Shown: positions 24,062-33,511, counted from the first letter of the stretch. The stretch: DNA of 64,000 nt from Ensifer sp. PDNC004 (GCF_016919405.1 NZ_CP070353.1:496001-560000), one strand, 5' to 3'. Numbers and translations: made by a program. Notes: generated by a model from the letters alone, not told the origin.

Positions 24062-24422
24062 AATCGATATCGTCGTTCATCGCCAGTTGGGAGAACTGGT
24101 TGCCGGTATGCGCGGCCTGCAGGAATCCATTCATCGGATCGAGGATGGTGCCAGGCGGGCCGAGGACAAATCTTCTGCCAGTCAGGCCAGCGTTCACCGG
24201 CGCATGGATCAGCTTGCCGAGCGGGTCAACGAACTCGAAGCATCGGCCTCTGCTATCGGCGCCGAGATCTCGGACATGAAGCCCGTGACCGATGATGTCA
24301 GGCGGTGGAAGCTCATGGGCATCGGTGCTCTCGGGGTGACGGGCATTGCGGCGATGGCGCTCGGTGTGAGCTTTGCCGAAGCGATCCGGCGGGTCGTGTT
24401 CATGATCGCCGGAAAAGCCTAG
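24048..24422 (+). CDS. DUF1515 family phage protein
   Basis: A 124-residue protein from ATG 24048 (overlaps the previous gene by 14 bases). Residues 1-80 are a coiled coil (HRRMDQLAERVNELEASASA), followed by one C-terminal membrane segment (LMGIGALGVTGIAAMALGVS). This matches the DUF1515 family seen in rhizobial prophages. Last gene of the phage cluster, followed by a strong terminator. Confidence 0.75.
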   Translation: MSQAEIDIVVHRQLGELVAGMRGLQESIHRIEDGARRAEDKSSASQASVHRRMDQLAERVNELEASASAIGAEISDMKPVTDDVRRWKLMGIGALGVTGIAAMALGVSFAEAIRRVVFMIAGKA

Positions 24423-24462
24423 CGCTCAGGGCTGCTGGTCCCACCCATTTTTTGATCAAAGC

Positions 24463-24496
24463 GCCGCGCACCCGAAAGGGTGCGCGGCGTCTTTTG
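24463..24496. terminator. Bidirectional intrinsic terminator at the right end of the prophage
   Basis: GCCGCGCACCC-GAAA-GGGTGCGCGGC, a perfect 11-bp stem, then GTCTTTTGCTTT. It separates the phage late operon from the convergent regulator gene. Confidence 0.85.
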
Positions 24497-24531
24497 CTTT
24501 TGGTGCGCTAAAGGGGGCTGCCCGTCGATGA

Positions 24532-25572
24532 TCACACGGCCGGTATCGGGCTTGCCGGAGCGCCCAAGGTGCGTCCGCTCTCCGAAACCGAGAAGCGAAG
24601 GCGATACTCCTTCGGTGACAGACCCAGGATCTTGCGGAAGATCTTGCGGTAGGCGTTGGTGTCGTCATAGCCGCTCTGCCAGGCAACCTGCTCGATCGAG
24701 AGATGCGAGCGCTCAAGGAGGTCGCGGGACTTGGCGATCCTCAGCCGCTGGCAGTATTCGGTCGGGTTGAAGCCGGTCGCCTTCTGGAAGCGGCGCAGGA
24801 AGGTGCGGTCGCCGAGGCCGGCGCGCTCGGCCATCATCTGCAGCGTCACGCCCTTGGTGTTGGCGCCGTGCAGCCAGTGCTGGATCTTCAGGATGATGCT
24901 GTCGCCGTGGTCGAGCTTCGGCGCGAAGATGCTGTAGTAGCTCTGTTCGCGCGCACCGGGATCGATGATCATGTAGCGTGCGGTCGCCAGCATGACGTCG
25001 GTTCCCAGAAACCGGTCGACGAGTTTCAGGCCGAGGTCGATCCAGGCCATCATGCCGCCGGCGGTGATGATGTCGCCCTCGTCGATCAGCAGCCTGTCGG
25101 TGTCTACGCGGATATCGCGGTAGCGGTCGGCGATCAGGTCCTGGTGCGACCAGTGGGTGGTAATGGTGCGGCCGGCGGCAAGCCCGGATTCCGCCAGCAG
25201 ATAGGCGCCGCCGCAGACGGAGCAGATCGTCGTGCCGCGCTGATGCTGTTCACGCACGAAGGCGGGCAGGGCGCCGATGCGCTCGCCGACCGGCAGATCG
25301 GAGAGCGTCGGCGGCAGGATCAGCGCCACAAGGCTTGATGAGGCCCCCTCGTGGGTGTCGCGCGATTTTGCCACCGAACCGTCTTCCTGAAGCTTCCAAT
25401 GGCTGATGCGGATCTGCGGCGCGTCCCTGCCGCTCTGTTCGACCGACTGCATGCTCGCCACCTGGAACATGTCAGTCAGCCCATGGATCGCCGACATCAG
25501 GGCGCGGGGATAGACGACGATACCGATCTCCGCCGGTTCGCTTGTCGATCGTTTTGTCACTTCTGCCCCCAT
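24532..25572 (-). CDS. GlxA-type transcriptional regulator (DJ-1/PfpI-like domain + AraC HTH)
   Basis: A 346-residue protein. The N-terminal class-I glutamine-amidotransferase-like domain runs from [19 protein letters not shown] through [18 protein letters not shown] (nucleophile-elbow Cys) to [20 protein letters not shown]. The C-terminal AraC helix-turn-helix (about 230-330) has [20 protein letters not shown] and [20 protein letters not shown]. Divergent from the exported hydrolase gene at 25679, which it probably controls together with the next gene. Confidence 0.9.
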   Translation of the reverse strand: MGAEVTKRSTSEPAEIGIVVYPRALMSAIHGLTDMFQVASMQSVEQSGRDAPQIRISHWKLQEDGSVAKSRDTHEGASSSLVALILPPTLSDLPVGERIGALPAFVREQHQRGTTICSVCGGAYLLAESGLAAGRTITTHWSHQDLIADRYRDIRVDTDRLLIDEGDIITAGGMMAWIDLGLKLVDRFLGTDVMLATARYMIIDPGAREQSYYSIFAPKLDHGDSIILKIQHWLHGANTKGVTLQMMAERAGLGDRTFLRRFQKATGFNPTEYCQRLRIAKSRDLLERSHLSIEQVAWQSGYDDTNAYRKIFRKILGLSPKEYRLRFSVSESGRTLGAPASPIPAV

Positions 25573-25678
25573 CGTTGTCAGCTTTGCCGGTCGAGAGGTT
25601 AGGCCCGCCGATTTATCAATTCAACCATCGCTTCCACGGTTCGGAAGCCTGGCAACAAAGATCAAAGAGGTGAGGACA

Positions 25679-26695
25679 ATGACACAGGCAAAGGCAATTT
25701 CCGCAAGCGTTTCCAACAGCATCTCCCGCCGCAGCGTTCTCTCGGCCGCCTTTGGTGCAGCCGCCACGGCAGCCGCGGTCAATGCCATCAACACGCCGGC
25801 CAAGGCCGCATCAACCACTGCAGCAACTGCCGGCGCGTCCGGCACGAAGGGAGCAAGCACCATGGGCAGCCGCATCATTACCCGCGATGGCGTCGAGATC
25901 TATTACAAGGACTGGGGGCCGAAGGATGGCCCGGTCGTCGTGCTCAGCCATGGCTGGCCGCTGTCGTCGGACAGCTGGGAGGCGCAGGCCTTCCACCTTG
26001 CCGCCAACGGCTTCCGCGTCGTCACCCATGACCGCCGTGGCCATGGCCGCTCGTCGCAGCCCTGGGACGGCAACGACATGGATCACTATGCCGACGATCT
26101 CGCGGACCTGATCAACGAACTCGATCTGAAGGGCATCTTCCTCGCCGGGTTTTCGACCGGCGGCGGCGAGATCAGCCGCTATATCGGCCGCCATGGTACG
26201 AGCCGGGTCGCCAAGGCCGGCCTGATCTCGGCGGTGCCGCCGCTGATGGTCAAGACCGACAAGAACCCCGGCGGCCTGCCGAAGGAGGTGTTCGACGGCC
26301 TGCAGGCGGCAAGCCTCAAGGATCGCTCGAAGCTCTACCGCGACATCGCGTCCGGTCCGTTCTTCGGCTTCAACCGGCCGGGGGCTGTCGCCTCGCAAGG
26401 CATGATCGACAGCTTCTGGCTGCAGGGCATGATGGCCGGCCACAAGAATACCTATGACTCGATCGTCGCCTTCTCGCAGACCGACTTTACCGAGGACCTG
26501 AAGAAGTTCGACGTGCCGACGCTGATCATCCATGGCGATGACGACCAGATCGTGCCGATCGATGCGGCGGCGAGAGCCTCGAAGACGCTGGTGCCGCATG
26601 CGGAGCTCAAGGTCTATGCCGGCGCACCGCACGGCATCACCGACACCCACAAGGACCAGCTCAACGCCGACCTGCTCACCTTCGCCAGGGCCTGA
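25679..26695 (+). CDS. Tat-exported alpha/beta hydrolase (non-haem chloroperoxidase-like)
   Basis: A 338-residue protein with a twin-arginine-type signal ([19 protein letters not shown], cleavage near AKAA). The hydrolase core has [14 protein letters not shown], the nucleophile elbow GFSTGGGE (Ser), the acid in [10 protein letters not shown] and the catalytic His in [10 protein letters not shown]. This is the arrangement of cofactor-free haloperoxidases/esterases. ATG 25679 is used rather than GTG 25670. Followed 75 bases later by another Tat-type exported hydrolase; probably one operon. Confidence 0.88.
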   Translation: MTQAKAISASVSNSISRRSVLSAAFGAAATAAAVNAINTPAKAASTTAATAGASGTKGASTMGSRIITRDGVEIYYKDWGPKDGPVVVLSHGWPLSSDSWEAQAFHLAANGFRVVTHDRRGHGRSSQPWDGNDMDHYADDLADLINELDLKGIFLAGFSTGGGEISRYIGRHGTSRVAKAGLISAVPPLMVKTDKNPGGLPKEVFDGLQAASLKDRSKLYRDIASGPFFGFNRPGAVASQGMIDSFWLQGMMAGHKNTYDSIVAFSQTDFTEDLKKFDVPTLIIHGDDDQIVPIDAAARASKTLVPHAELKVYAGAPHGITDTHKDQLNADLLTFARA

Positions 26696-26769
26696 TGGTT
26701 GTTCGCCGGTGCCGCCCAGCAGGCGCCGCCGGCGCCCTTTGTCAAACGCTTCAGCCAAGGATCAGAGAC

Positions 26770-27735
26770 ATGACCTCTTCCCACAATCCAACCGATGCTT
26801 CCGGCCCAGATCGTCGTGAATTTCTTGCAGGTTCCAGTGCGGTTGCCGCTGCCGCCCTTCTTCCGAAAGGCGCCCATGCCGCAGACATCAAACGTTTCCG
26901 GCATGGCGGCTTCGATATCTCGGTTGTCAGCGATGGTTTCATCATGCTGCCGGTCAGCATCGTTCTGCCGGATGCAACGGCGGAAGAGCGGCCGGAGATC
27001 ATGCGCCGTCTCGGCGGCACGCCGGAACGCGCGCCGTTTCACACCAACATTCCGGTCATTCGCAGCGGCGACGATCTGATTGTGGTCGACGACGGCTCGG
27101 GCACTCGGTTTCAGGAAAGTGCCGGTAAGCTTCACGCCAACCTGCTCGCAGCCGGCATTGACCCGAGCGCTGTGACGAAGGTGGTGCTGACACACGCCCA
27201 TCCCGATCATGCGGGCGGTACCGTTGGCGCCGATGGCAAGCTGACCTTTCCGTATGCGCAGTATTTCGTCTCGGAGGGGGAATGGCAGTTCTGGACCGAT
27301 CCCAACTTCGAAAAGGTGATGCCGCAGGTGCTCCATGGCTTTGCCAAGGGCGCGCAGCGCGATCTCTTCGCGGTCAAGGACCGGCTGACCCTGGTCAAAC
27401 CCGGCGACGAAATCGTCAGCGGCATGCGGGTGCTCGACACCCGGGGACACACGCCCGGCCATATCTCGCTTCAGCTTTCCGGCGGTGACGGCGCGGGACA
27501 TCAGGGGCTGGTGATCACGGGCGATGCGGTCACCAGCAACATCGTCTTCTTCGAGCATCCCGATTGGCATTTCGGTTTCGACACCGATGCGGAGCTGGCC
27601 TTGAAAACCCGCAAGGCCCTGATCGACCGGGCGGCATCGGAGCGGCTGGCGCTGCTTGGCTATCACTGGGCCTATCCCGGTATCGGGCGGGCCGAGCGTA
27701 ACGGGGCGGCCTATCGTTTCGTAGCGGCGGGATGA
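26770..27735 (+). CDS. Tat-exported MBL-fold metallo-hydrolase
   Basis: A 321-residue protein with a Tat signal (DRREFLAGSSAVAAAALLP, cleavage near AHAAD). Metal site HAHPDHAGG at about 144-152, further ligands in TRGHTPGHIS and GDAVTS, and a late GYHWAYPG. The family includes lactonases and exported hydrolases. An in-frame start at 26695 would bury the signal. Co-directional with the alpha/beta hydrolase. Confidence 0.85.
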   Translation: MTSSHNPTDASGPDRREFLAGSSAVAAAALLPKGAHAADIKRFRHGGFDISVVSDGFIMLPVSIVLPDATAEERPEIMRRLGGTPERAPFHTNIPVIRSGDDLIVVDDGSGTRFQESAGKLHANLLAAGIDPSAVTKVVLTHAHPDHAGGTVGADGKLTFPYAQYFVSEGEWQFWTDPNFEKVMPQVLHGFAKGAQRDLFAVKDRLTLVKPGDEIVSGMRVLDTRGHTPGHISLQLSGGDGAGHQGLVITGDAVTSNIVFFEHPDWHFGFDTDAELALKTRKALIDRAASERLALLGYHWAYPGIGRAERNGAAYRFVAAG

Positions 27736-27769
27736 CCGCCTGGATCCGGTCATCGCTGGGACAGTTGAC

Positions 27770-27808
27770 GGGCGCGCCTCCTGCGAGGCGCGCCCGTTTC
27801 TTTGCTTT
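27770..27808. terminator. Bidirectional terminator between convergent genes
   Basis: GGGCGCGCCT-CCTGCG-AGGCGCGCCC, a perfect 10-bp stem, then GTTTCTTTGCTTT. It serves the MBL gene and the converging OYE gene. Confidence 0.85.
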
Positions 27809-28920
27809 CAGAGAGCCAGTTCGCTGTCCTTGATGTCGCTGATCGGCGCAAGGAAGGACAGCTCGAACGGGCGCAGATCGCTGCGTTTGGCGGTGAGCCG
27901 CGGCCAGTCGGGATTGACGAGCGCACCGCGGCCAAGCGCGATCATGTCCGCTCCGGCAGCCATCACCCCCTCGGCGCGGACGAGATCATGCAGGCTGCCG
28001 TTGGCGATGAGGAAGAGGCGCGGCGCGTGGCGGCGGGCCAGCGCGACGAGGGAGGCGTCGCCACCCTCGAAGGCCGGCTGCCAGGCTTCGAACTCTGTCA
28101 CATGCACGAAGTCTGCCGGGCTTTCGGCGAGCGCCGCGAACACGCGGGCAGCACCTTGTTCGCGTTCGGCCCATTTGTGCCGGAAGTCGTTGACCTTACC
28201 CTGAGAGAGCCGAAGACCAAGCGGAACGTCGGGGCCGATCGCAGCGCGCACCGCCTTCAGCACTTCGAGCGACAGGCCGAGACGCTCAACGATATCTCCG
28301 CCCCAGCGATCCGTCCGCCGGTTCGAAAAGTCGGTAAAGAACTGGTCGAGCAGGTAGCCGTTGGCGCCGTGAATCTCGATGCCGTCGAAGCCGGCAACCT
28401 CGACTGCAAGCCGGGCGGCACTGGCGAAACCCTCGATCGCCTCGGCGATTTCGGCGTCGCTGATCTCGCGTGGCAGGGCATAGGGTCCATGGCCGTGATA
28501 GCCCGTCATCTGGCTGCCCTTTGGGCGCACGGCTGAAGGACCCACTGTCTCGGGCCGATGCGGATTGCCCTGTGCCAGCGCGCCGCCGTGCATGAGTTGC
28601 GCGAAGATGCGCCCGCCCTCCGCATGGACCGCCTCGATGATGGGCCGCCAGGCGAGGGCCTGTTCGTGGTCGGTCAGGCCTGGCTGGTCCTTATAGGTCT
28701 GGGAATAGGCCTTGTCGGTGTAGATGCCCTCGGTCGTGATCAGGCTGAAGCCCCCGCGGGCGAAGCGCTGGTAATAGCGCCGCATGCGTTCAGTGGGCAC
28801 GCCGGCCGGAGAGGCGCTGATGCGGGTCATCGGCGCGACCGAGAGGCGATTGGCGAAATCAAGCCCCTTGAGACGAGTGCCGGTAAAGGCGGGGGACGCG
28901 ATGCCAAATGGTGCGTTCAT
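27808..28920 (-). CDS. Old-yellow-enzyme family NADH:flavin oxidoreductase
   Basis: A 370-residue TIM-barrel FMN enzyme reducing activated C=C bonds. Motifs: RLSVAPMTRISAS near the N-terminus, RIFAQLMHGGALAQG, EIHGANGYLLDQFFTD, NRRTDRWGG, and a C-terminal DMIALGRGALVNPDW phosphate-binding loop. ATG 28920 is the start (GGGG site); it lies just after the RidA stop at 28922. In an operon with RidA, divergent from a LysR gene. Confidence 0.9.
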   Translation of the reverse strand: MNAPFGIASPAFTGTRLKGLDFANRLSVAPMTRISASPAGVPTERMRRYYQRFARGGFSLITTEGIYTDKAYSQTYKDQPGLTDHEQALAWRPIIEAVHAEGGRIFAQLMHGGALAQGNPHRPETVGPSAVRPKGSQMTGYHGHGPYALPREISDAEIAEAIEGFASAARLAVEVAGFDGIEIHGANGYLLDQFFTDFSNRRTDRWGGDIVERLGLSLEVLKAVRAAIGPDVPLGLRLSQGKVNDFRHKWAEREQGAARVFAALAESPADFVHVTEFEAWQPAFEGGDASLVALARRHAPRLFLIANGSLHDLVRAEGVMAAGADMIALGRGALVNPDWPRLTAKRSDLRPFELSFLAPISDIKDSELAL

Positions 28921-28921
28921 G

Positions 28922-29314
28922 TCACTTGCCCCCATCGAGCGCGATCGCTTCGATCTCGATCAGCGCGTCCGGTGAATAAAGCGAGGAGACCTCGATGATG
29001 CTGTCGGCCGGATAGGGGGCTGAAAACCACTTGCGGCGCAGTTCGATGATTTTTCCGAAATTTTCCATGGAACGCAGGAAGATCGTGACCTTGACGATCT
29101 TGTCGAGCCCGGATCCCGCGGCCTTCAGCGCCCGGTTGAGGTTACGGAAGGCCTGTTCGGCCTGGCGGTCGAAATCACCAACGCCGACCAGATTGCCGTC
29201 GTCGCCGATTGCCGCCTGACCGGAGACGAAGACGAAGCCATTGGCCTTGATCGCCTGGGAAAGCAGGAAGGGTGCATAGGGATCCGGCTGGGTGACGACC
29301 TGTTCGAGAGACAT
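28922..29314 (-). CDS. RidA family protein (enamine/imine deaminase type)
   Basis: A 130-residue YjgF/RidA protein. Motifs FVFVSGQAAIGDDGNL, QAEQAFRNLNRALKAAG, KVTIFL and the C-terminal EIEAIALDG. The family hydrolyses reactive 2-aminoacrylate-like intermediates, though the typical substrate-binding Arg of the C-terminal motif is not obvious here. ATG 29314 with AAGGA, not the longer frame. First gene of the operon with the OYE. Confidence 0.85.
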   Translation of the reverse strand: MSLEQVVTQPDPYAPFLLSQAIKANGFVFVSGQAAIGDDGNLVGVGDFDRQAEQAFRNLNRALKAAGSGLDKIVKVTIFLRSMENFGKIIELRRKWFSAPYPADSIIEVSSLYSPDALIEIEAIALDGGK

Positions 29315-29332
29315 GGGATGTCCTTTCATGCT

Positions 29333-29443
29333 TGAGATTTTCTCAGCTTGGCGCTGTTGCCTTGGCTGTTGATCCCAATATGCTAGGGCGAGCATCGGCT
29401 GACAAAGAGTGATTTCTCAGCCAATGGATGAGGTGAATTCATC
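29333..29443. promoter_or_regulatory. Candidate LysR operators between divergent genes
   Basis: Two inverted repeats lie in the 141-base gap: TGAGA-TTT-TCTCA (29333-29345) and GATGA-N7-TCATC (29427-29443). Binding of the adjacent LysR protein here is likely by position only. Confidence 0.4.
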
Positions 29444-29455
29444 TATGAGGTTGGA

Positions 29456-30349
29456 ATGAGGAAGTTGCCGCCGCTCGGTGCACTCAGGGTTTTTGAAGCG
29501 GCCGCGCGGCGGATGAGCTTCAAGCTGGCGGCCGAGGAACTGAACGTTTCTGCCACTGCTGTCAGCCACCAGATCCGCCAGCTGGAGGAGATTCTGGAGG
29601 TCAAGCTCTTCGAGCGCGAGACGCGGCAGGTGCATCTGACGGCTGCCGGCAAGGCGCTGTTTCCGGTGCTGCGTGATGGGCTCGACCGTTTCGAGCAGGC
29701 GATTGCCGATGTGCGCCGCGAGCAGGCGGGCAAGGTCGCGCGGCTCACCTCCACTGTCGCCTTCGTCGCCAAGCGGCTGGCGCCGCTCGCCGGGTCGTTT
29801 CGTGAGGCCTATCCAGACTGGACCTTGCGGCTTGACGCCTCCAACAGGACGATCGATCTGGAGGCGGATGCGGACGCCGCGATCCGTTTCGGGGGCGGGC
29901 ACTACCCGGGGCTCGTCACCGAGCCTTTGTTTGCCGATCGTTTTGCCCCGGTCTGCGCGCCGAGACTGGCGCCGGCAAGTGTGGCCGATCTCAAACGGGA
30001 AACGCTCATTCATTTCGACTGGGGCCCGTCACGCCGCAATGATCACCGCGCGCCCGTCTGGCGGCATTGGCTGGAGCGGGCGGGCGCGCCCGATGTCGAT
30101 GCCGGCGCGCAGCTCTCCTTTACCGACGAAATCCATGCCGTGCAGTCGGCGATCGCCGGGCAGGGCATTGCCCTCTTGAGCCTCACGCTGGTCGCCGAGG
30201 AGCTTTCCTCCGGCATTCTCGTTCAGCCGTTCGACCTGACGCTGGAAAGCGACCGCTACGACCTCGTCTACAGTCCGCGCATGGCGGACCGGCCTGCAAC
30301 TCGCGTGCTTCGCGATTGGGTGCGCGCGCAGTTTAGCGGCGATGCCTGA
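29456..30349 (+). CDS. LysR family transcriptional regulator (GcvA-like)
   Basis: A 297-residue protein. The N-terminal winged HTH has LGALRVFEAAARRMSFKLAA, LNVSATAVSHQIRQLEEILE and LFERETRQVHLTAAG, the GcvA/AmpR subgroup pattern. The effector domain follows (LTSTVAFVAKRLAPL; AGQGIALLSLTLVAEE). It reads away from the RidA-OYE operon and probably controls it. The effector molecule is unknown. Confidence 0.9.
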   Translation: MRKLPPLGALRVFEAAARRMSFKLAAEELNVSATAVSHQIRQLEEILEVKLFERETRQVHLTAAGKALFPVLRDGLDRFEQAIADVRREQAGKVARLTSTVAFVAKRLAPLAGSFREAYPDWTLRLDASNRTIDLEADADAAIRFGGGHYPGLVTEPLFADRFAPVCAPRLAPASVADLKRETLIHFDWGPSRRNDHRAPVWRHWLERAGAPDVDAGAQLSFTDEIHAVQSAIAGQGIALLSLTLVAEELSSGILVQPFDLTLESDRYDLVYSPRMADRPATRVLRDWVRAQFSGDA

Positions 30350-30367
30350 TCCGTGAGCTGATCTCGC

Positions 30368-30670
30368 TCAGTCGTCGAAGCCGAGGAAGTCCGGCGCCCA
30401 ACGGCGGCTGGTGAGGCGCAACGAACGGTCGGGCTCGATGATGTACGTCTCGTAGACTTTGCGGCCGTAGGAATCGATGAACTGGTGCGGCACGATGCTA
30501 CCGACGGGCGCCTTCTTCAGCTTGGTGCGTGGCTGGCCGCCATAGGTGATGCTGCCGGGGATGGGCTGGAGGTTTGGCGAGTAGCCGTAGGTGAGGTTGG
30601 AGGGGCCGGTCGAGGCCGTGCAGCCGCTGAGAAGCAGCACGACGGAGAGGGCGGCAAAAGCGTGTTTCAT
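30368..30670 (-). CDS. Small lipoprotein
   Basis: A 100-residue protein starting MKHAFAALSVVLLLSGCTAS with lipobox LSGC. The mature part is Tyr/Pro-rich (YGYSPNLQPIPGSITYGGQP) and ends APDFLGFDD. Converges with the LysR gene. No known family recognised. Confidence 0.75.
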   Translation of the reverse strand: MKHAFAALSVVLLLSGCTASTGPSNLTYGYSPNLQPIPGSITYGGQPRTKLKKAPVGSIVPHQFIDSYGRKVYETYIIEPDRSLRLTSRRWAPDFLGFDD

Positions 30671-30909
30671 GTCGGCGATCCTCAGATGGCTATGTCAGGC
30701 GCACACCGCGTCGAACGTCAGGCGGAAACGCCTTGGACGATCGTTACCGGTACGGTCCAGCACTCTCTTCTAAAGAGTAGCGCTTAAACGGAAAATTCCA
30801 AGTTCTGTCATGCGGAATCCCGCAAGCAATGCTTGCAAATGTTCACGACTTGTACCAGTTGTGGAAAACTCGATCGCGACAGTTGCGGCCGGTTTGCGTG
30901 CAACCTGAC

Positions 30910-30928
30910 GTTCGAATGTTTTTCGAAC
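30910..30928. promoter_or_regulatory. Inverted repeat upstream of GYF_2-RDD gene 1
   Basis: GTTCGAA-TGTTT-TTCGAAC, a perfect 7-bp inverted repeat 27 bases before the start codon. It could be an operator. It also reads as GTTC-N7-TTTC, one base off a LexA box. Confidence 0.35.
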
Positions 30929-30954
30929 GGTTTGGGCGCGCTTTGGGAGGTGAA

Positions 30955-32199
30955 ATGGCAGCGTGGCACTATGTGATCGGGTCGGAGCGAAACGGGCCCG
31001 TCAGCGACAACAGACTGCTGGCGATGATCGCGCGAGACGAGCTTTCACCGGATGTACTGGTCTGGCGGGATGGGCAGGCGGAATGGATCCCGGCACGCGA
31101 AACGCGGGAGATCGGGGCGGCAGTGCGGCGAGTGACGCCGGTGCCGGCCCCACAGGCGGCACCGCCACCGTTGCCTCGTTATCCACTTGCCCGCCCGTGG
31201 CCACGCTTTCTGGCGCGCGTCTTCGATCTGCTGCTGCTTTACATACCGGCTATATTCGTCTTGTCCCTAGCGGCGTTTGCACTGCCGGAGGACATCGTCG
31301 ATCTCAATCCGTTGTTGCTGCGTGCGGCGGCGGGCGATCTCTCATCGGTGTTTTCTCTAATTCTTCTCGTGCAATTGGTAAGCTTCGCCATTCTGGCGCT
31401 GATCACGGCCGCCTTCGGAACGTCGCTCGGCAAGCTGATCTTCAGCGTGCGCGTCGTGCCGCTTCTCGGGCAGAAGCGGCTCGGCTTCCACCTCGAGCGT
31501 GAATTCACCGTCTGGCTGCGCGGGCTCGCGCTTTCCATCGTCCCGGCCTCGATCGTCACAGCGATCCTTCAGTATCGCCGCGTGTCGGATGGGCAGCCAG
31601 CCGGCTACGACGAGCGCAAGGCACGGGTCGAGGGCAAGCCGATCTCCGGTGTGCGGCTTGCCGGCGGCATTGTCTCCACACTGTTGGCACCGATCCTCCT
31701 GATTATGTTGTTTACGGTCGTTCTCAACCAGATCCCTATGTCCAAGAAGGACTTGGACGTCCCGGCATCGACCCGATGGGTGAACCCGGAGACGCTGGGC
31801 GAAGCCCGCTTCGATCGCCCCTTCAAGGCCGACACGTTGAAAGGCGCCGGCAACGTCAATACCTATTTTGAGGCGCAGGACCTGTCGGTCACCATGCTCT
31901 TCGAACACGACATCAATGTCGGCACAGGCGTCGGCTCTGCGGAATATGCCAGGACTTGGGACGCCGACCTGCAGAAATTCTTCACTGTCACATCGCCCTG
32001 GCGGCCGCTGACGATCGGCGGAAAGCGTGCCTATCGCGCATCGGCCGCGTCGGTGGGCAATGCCGCGGGTGATATCGAGCTGACCTTCGTTTTGACCGAC
32101 GCAGGGGCCTGGCGAATTGTCGTTTACGCCGGTGCTGCAAAGCTTGCCGATCTCGACATGGAGCGAAACGTGACGGCGCTGTTTGAAACGATCGATTGA
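30955..32199 (+). CDS. GYF_2 + RDD membrane protein 1
   Basis: A 414-residue protein from ATG 30955 (GGGAGG site). Residues 1-60 are a GYF_2/DUF4339 domain (WHYVIGSERNGPVSDNRLLA, LVWRDGQAEW). A Pro linker leads to an RDD membrane domain (RPWPRFLARVFDLLLLYIPA; GTSLGKLIFSVRVV). The remaining membrane segments are followed by a soluble C-terminal domain (WVNPETLGEARFDRPFKADT). RDD proteins are often transporters or membrane anchors. Tandem paralog of the next gene, with full-length shared layout. Confidence 0.82.
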   Translation: MAAWHYVIGSERNGPVSDNRLLAMIARDELSPDVLVWRDGQAEWIPARETREIGAAVRRVTPVPAPQAAPPPLPRYPLARPWPRFLARVFDLLLLYIPAIFVLSLAAFALPEDIVDLNPLLLRAAAGDLSSVFSLILLVQLVSFAILALITAAFGTSLGKLIFSVRVVPLLGQKRLGFHLEREFTVWLRGLALSIVPASIVTAILQYRRVSDGQPAGYDERKARVEGKPISGVRLAGGIVSTLLAPILLIMLFTVVLNQIPMSKKDLDVPASTRWVNPETLGEARFDRPFKADTLKGAGNVNTYFEAQDLSVTMLFEHDINVGTGVGSAEYARTWDADLQKFFTVTSPWRPLTIGGKRAYRASAASVGNAAGDIELTFVLTDAGAWRIVVYAGAAKLADLDMERNVTALFETID

Positions 32200-32284
32200 A
32201 ATGGGGCGCCTTGCACGAACGGGCTTGCCGGGTCGCGGCGCATGAATTTATCCGCGCACGGGCGCGTGAGGTTTGGGGGAAGAA

Positions 32285-33511
32285 ATGACGCTCTGGCATT
32301 ATGCCGTCGGCAGCGAGGAAAAGGGTCCGATTGACGAAACGGAGCTCCTTGCTCTGGTCAGGACGGGCGCTTTGGCGCCTGACACGCTGGTCTGGCGATC
32401 GGGCAGGGGCGACTGGATGCGCATCGCCGACACGCCCGAGCTGATCGTGGAGTTCGAGCCGGAGCAGCCGGCGAGCGAACAGCGGCACGATGCGTTGCCG
32501 CCGATCCCGAGCCTGCCGCTGGCACGGCCCTGGGCGCGATTCTGGGCAACGTCGCTGGACCTCGCCCTGCTGTTCTATGCGGCGAACCTCATGCTCACGT
32601 TCGCGGTCCTTCTTCTTCTTCCCTGGCCAGTTCTGCAACTCTATTATCAGGAGTGGCGCATTGCCATCCTTGTGGCGGCGGTCTTCGTGAGCGCCACGAT
32701 CGCCGTTGTGCTGCGCGCCGTCATCATGGCGCTGTTTGGCACGTCGCCCGGCAAGGCGCTCTTCGGCATTCGTGTGGTGCAGCTCAACGGGCAGTCCCGT
32801 GGGCTGTTCCATCTGACCCGCGAGCTGATGATGTGGCTGAAGGGCCTGGCGCTGCATATCTTCCCGCTGTTTTTCGTCACGCTCATCCTGCAATACCGCC
32901 GTGTCGCGCACGGCGAGCCTGCCGGTCATGACCGGGGACGGGCCCGGGTGGAAGGGCGCCGGATTTCGGGGACGCGCTTTGCCGCCGGTGTCGTGGTGGC
33001 GCTGCTTACTCCGGTCGCATTGGGCAAGGCCATGGACCCGGCGGCGACCTGGATGGTTGCCGCCCTGACCCCGCCGCCACCGATGCAGACCTTCGTCAAT
33101 CCAGTGACCGGCAGGCAGGCGACGTTCGAGGCGGCCTGGGTCGTCGAGAATCTCTCGCGCGACAACATGCTCTTTGCGATCAGCTCGGACCAGGCAGGCG
33201 GCGGCATGTATTTCGGGCACGAGCAAATCCCGGCAACAATGGACGAACGGCAATATGCCGAGGTGCTCGCCGAGCTGCAGGCAAGGGCGGGATACGAGGC
33301 GAGCGCAGACTGGGCGCCGGTGATGATCAACGGCCAAGGGGCGATGCGCCTGGCGATGAAGTCGACCAAGGAACCGGACACCACCGCGGAGATCACCATT
33401 GCACTGCGTGGGCGAGACGCCTGGCGGATGGTTACCTTTCTGATGGAGGGTAAGAAGCGGGACGAGGCGTTCGCTGCGCTGGAGGCGGCGGTATTCAGGA
33501 CCATTGAGTAG
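32285..33511 (+). CDS. GYF_2 + RDD membrane protein 2
   Basis: A 408-residue paralog of the preceding protein, ATG 32285 after GGGGGA. GYF_2: WHYAVGSEEKGPIDETELLA, LVWRSGRGDW. RDD: RPWARFWATSLDLALLFYAA; GTSPGKALFGIRVVQL. C-terminal domain begins MQTFVNPVTGRQATFEAAWV, parallel to WVNPETLGEARFD in copy 1. The 85-base gap suggests co-transcription. Physiological role unknown. Confidence 0.82.
   Translation: MTLWHYAVGSEEKGPIDETELLALVRTGALAPDTLVWRSGRGDWMRIADTPELIVEFEPEQPASEQRHDALPPIPSLPLARPWARFWATSLDLALLFYAANLMLTFAVLLLLPWPVLQLYYQEWRIAILVAAVFVSATIAVVLRAVIMALFGTSPGKALFGIRVVQLNGQSRGLFHLTRELMMWLKGLALHIFPLFFVTLILQYRRVAHGEPAGHDRGRARVEGRRISGTRFAAGVVVALLTPVALGKAMDPAATWMVAALTPPPPMQTFVNPVTGRQATFEAAWVVENLSRDNMLFAISSDQAGGGMYFGHEQIPATMDERQYAEVLAELQARAGYEASADWAPVMINGQGAMRLAMKSTKEPDTTAEITIALRGRDAWRMVTFLMEGKKRDEAFAALEAAVFRTIE

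Noticed and set aside
30910..30928. LexA box upstream of GYF_2-RDD gene 1
   Set aside because: GTTC-N7-TTTC has one mismatch and the site is better described as a 7-bp inverted repeat; not counted with the two perfect boxes.
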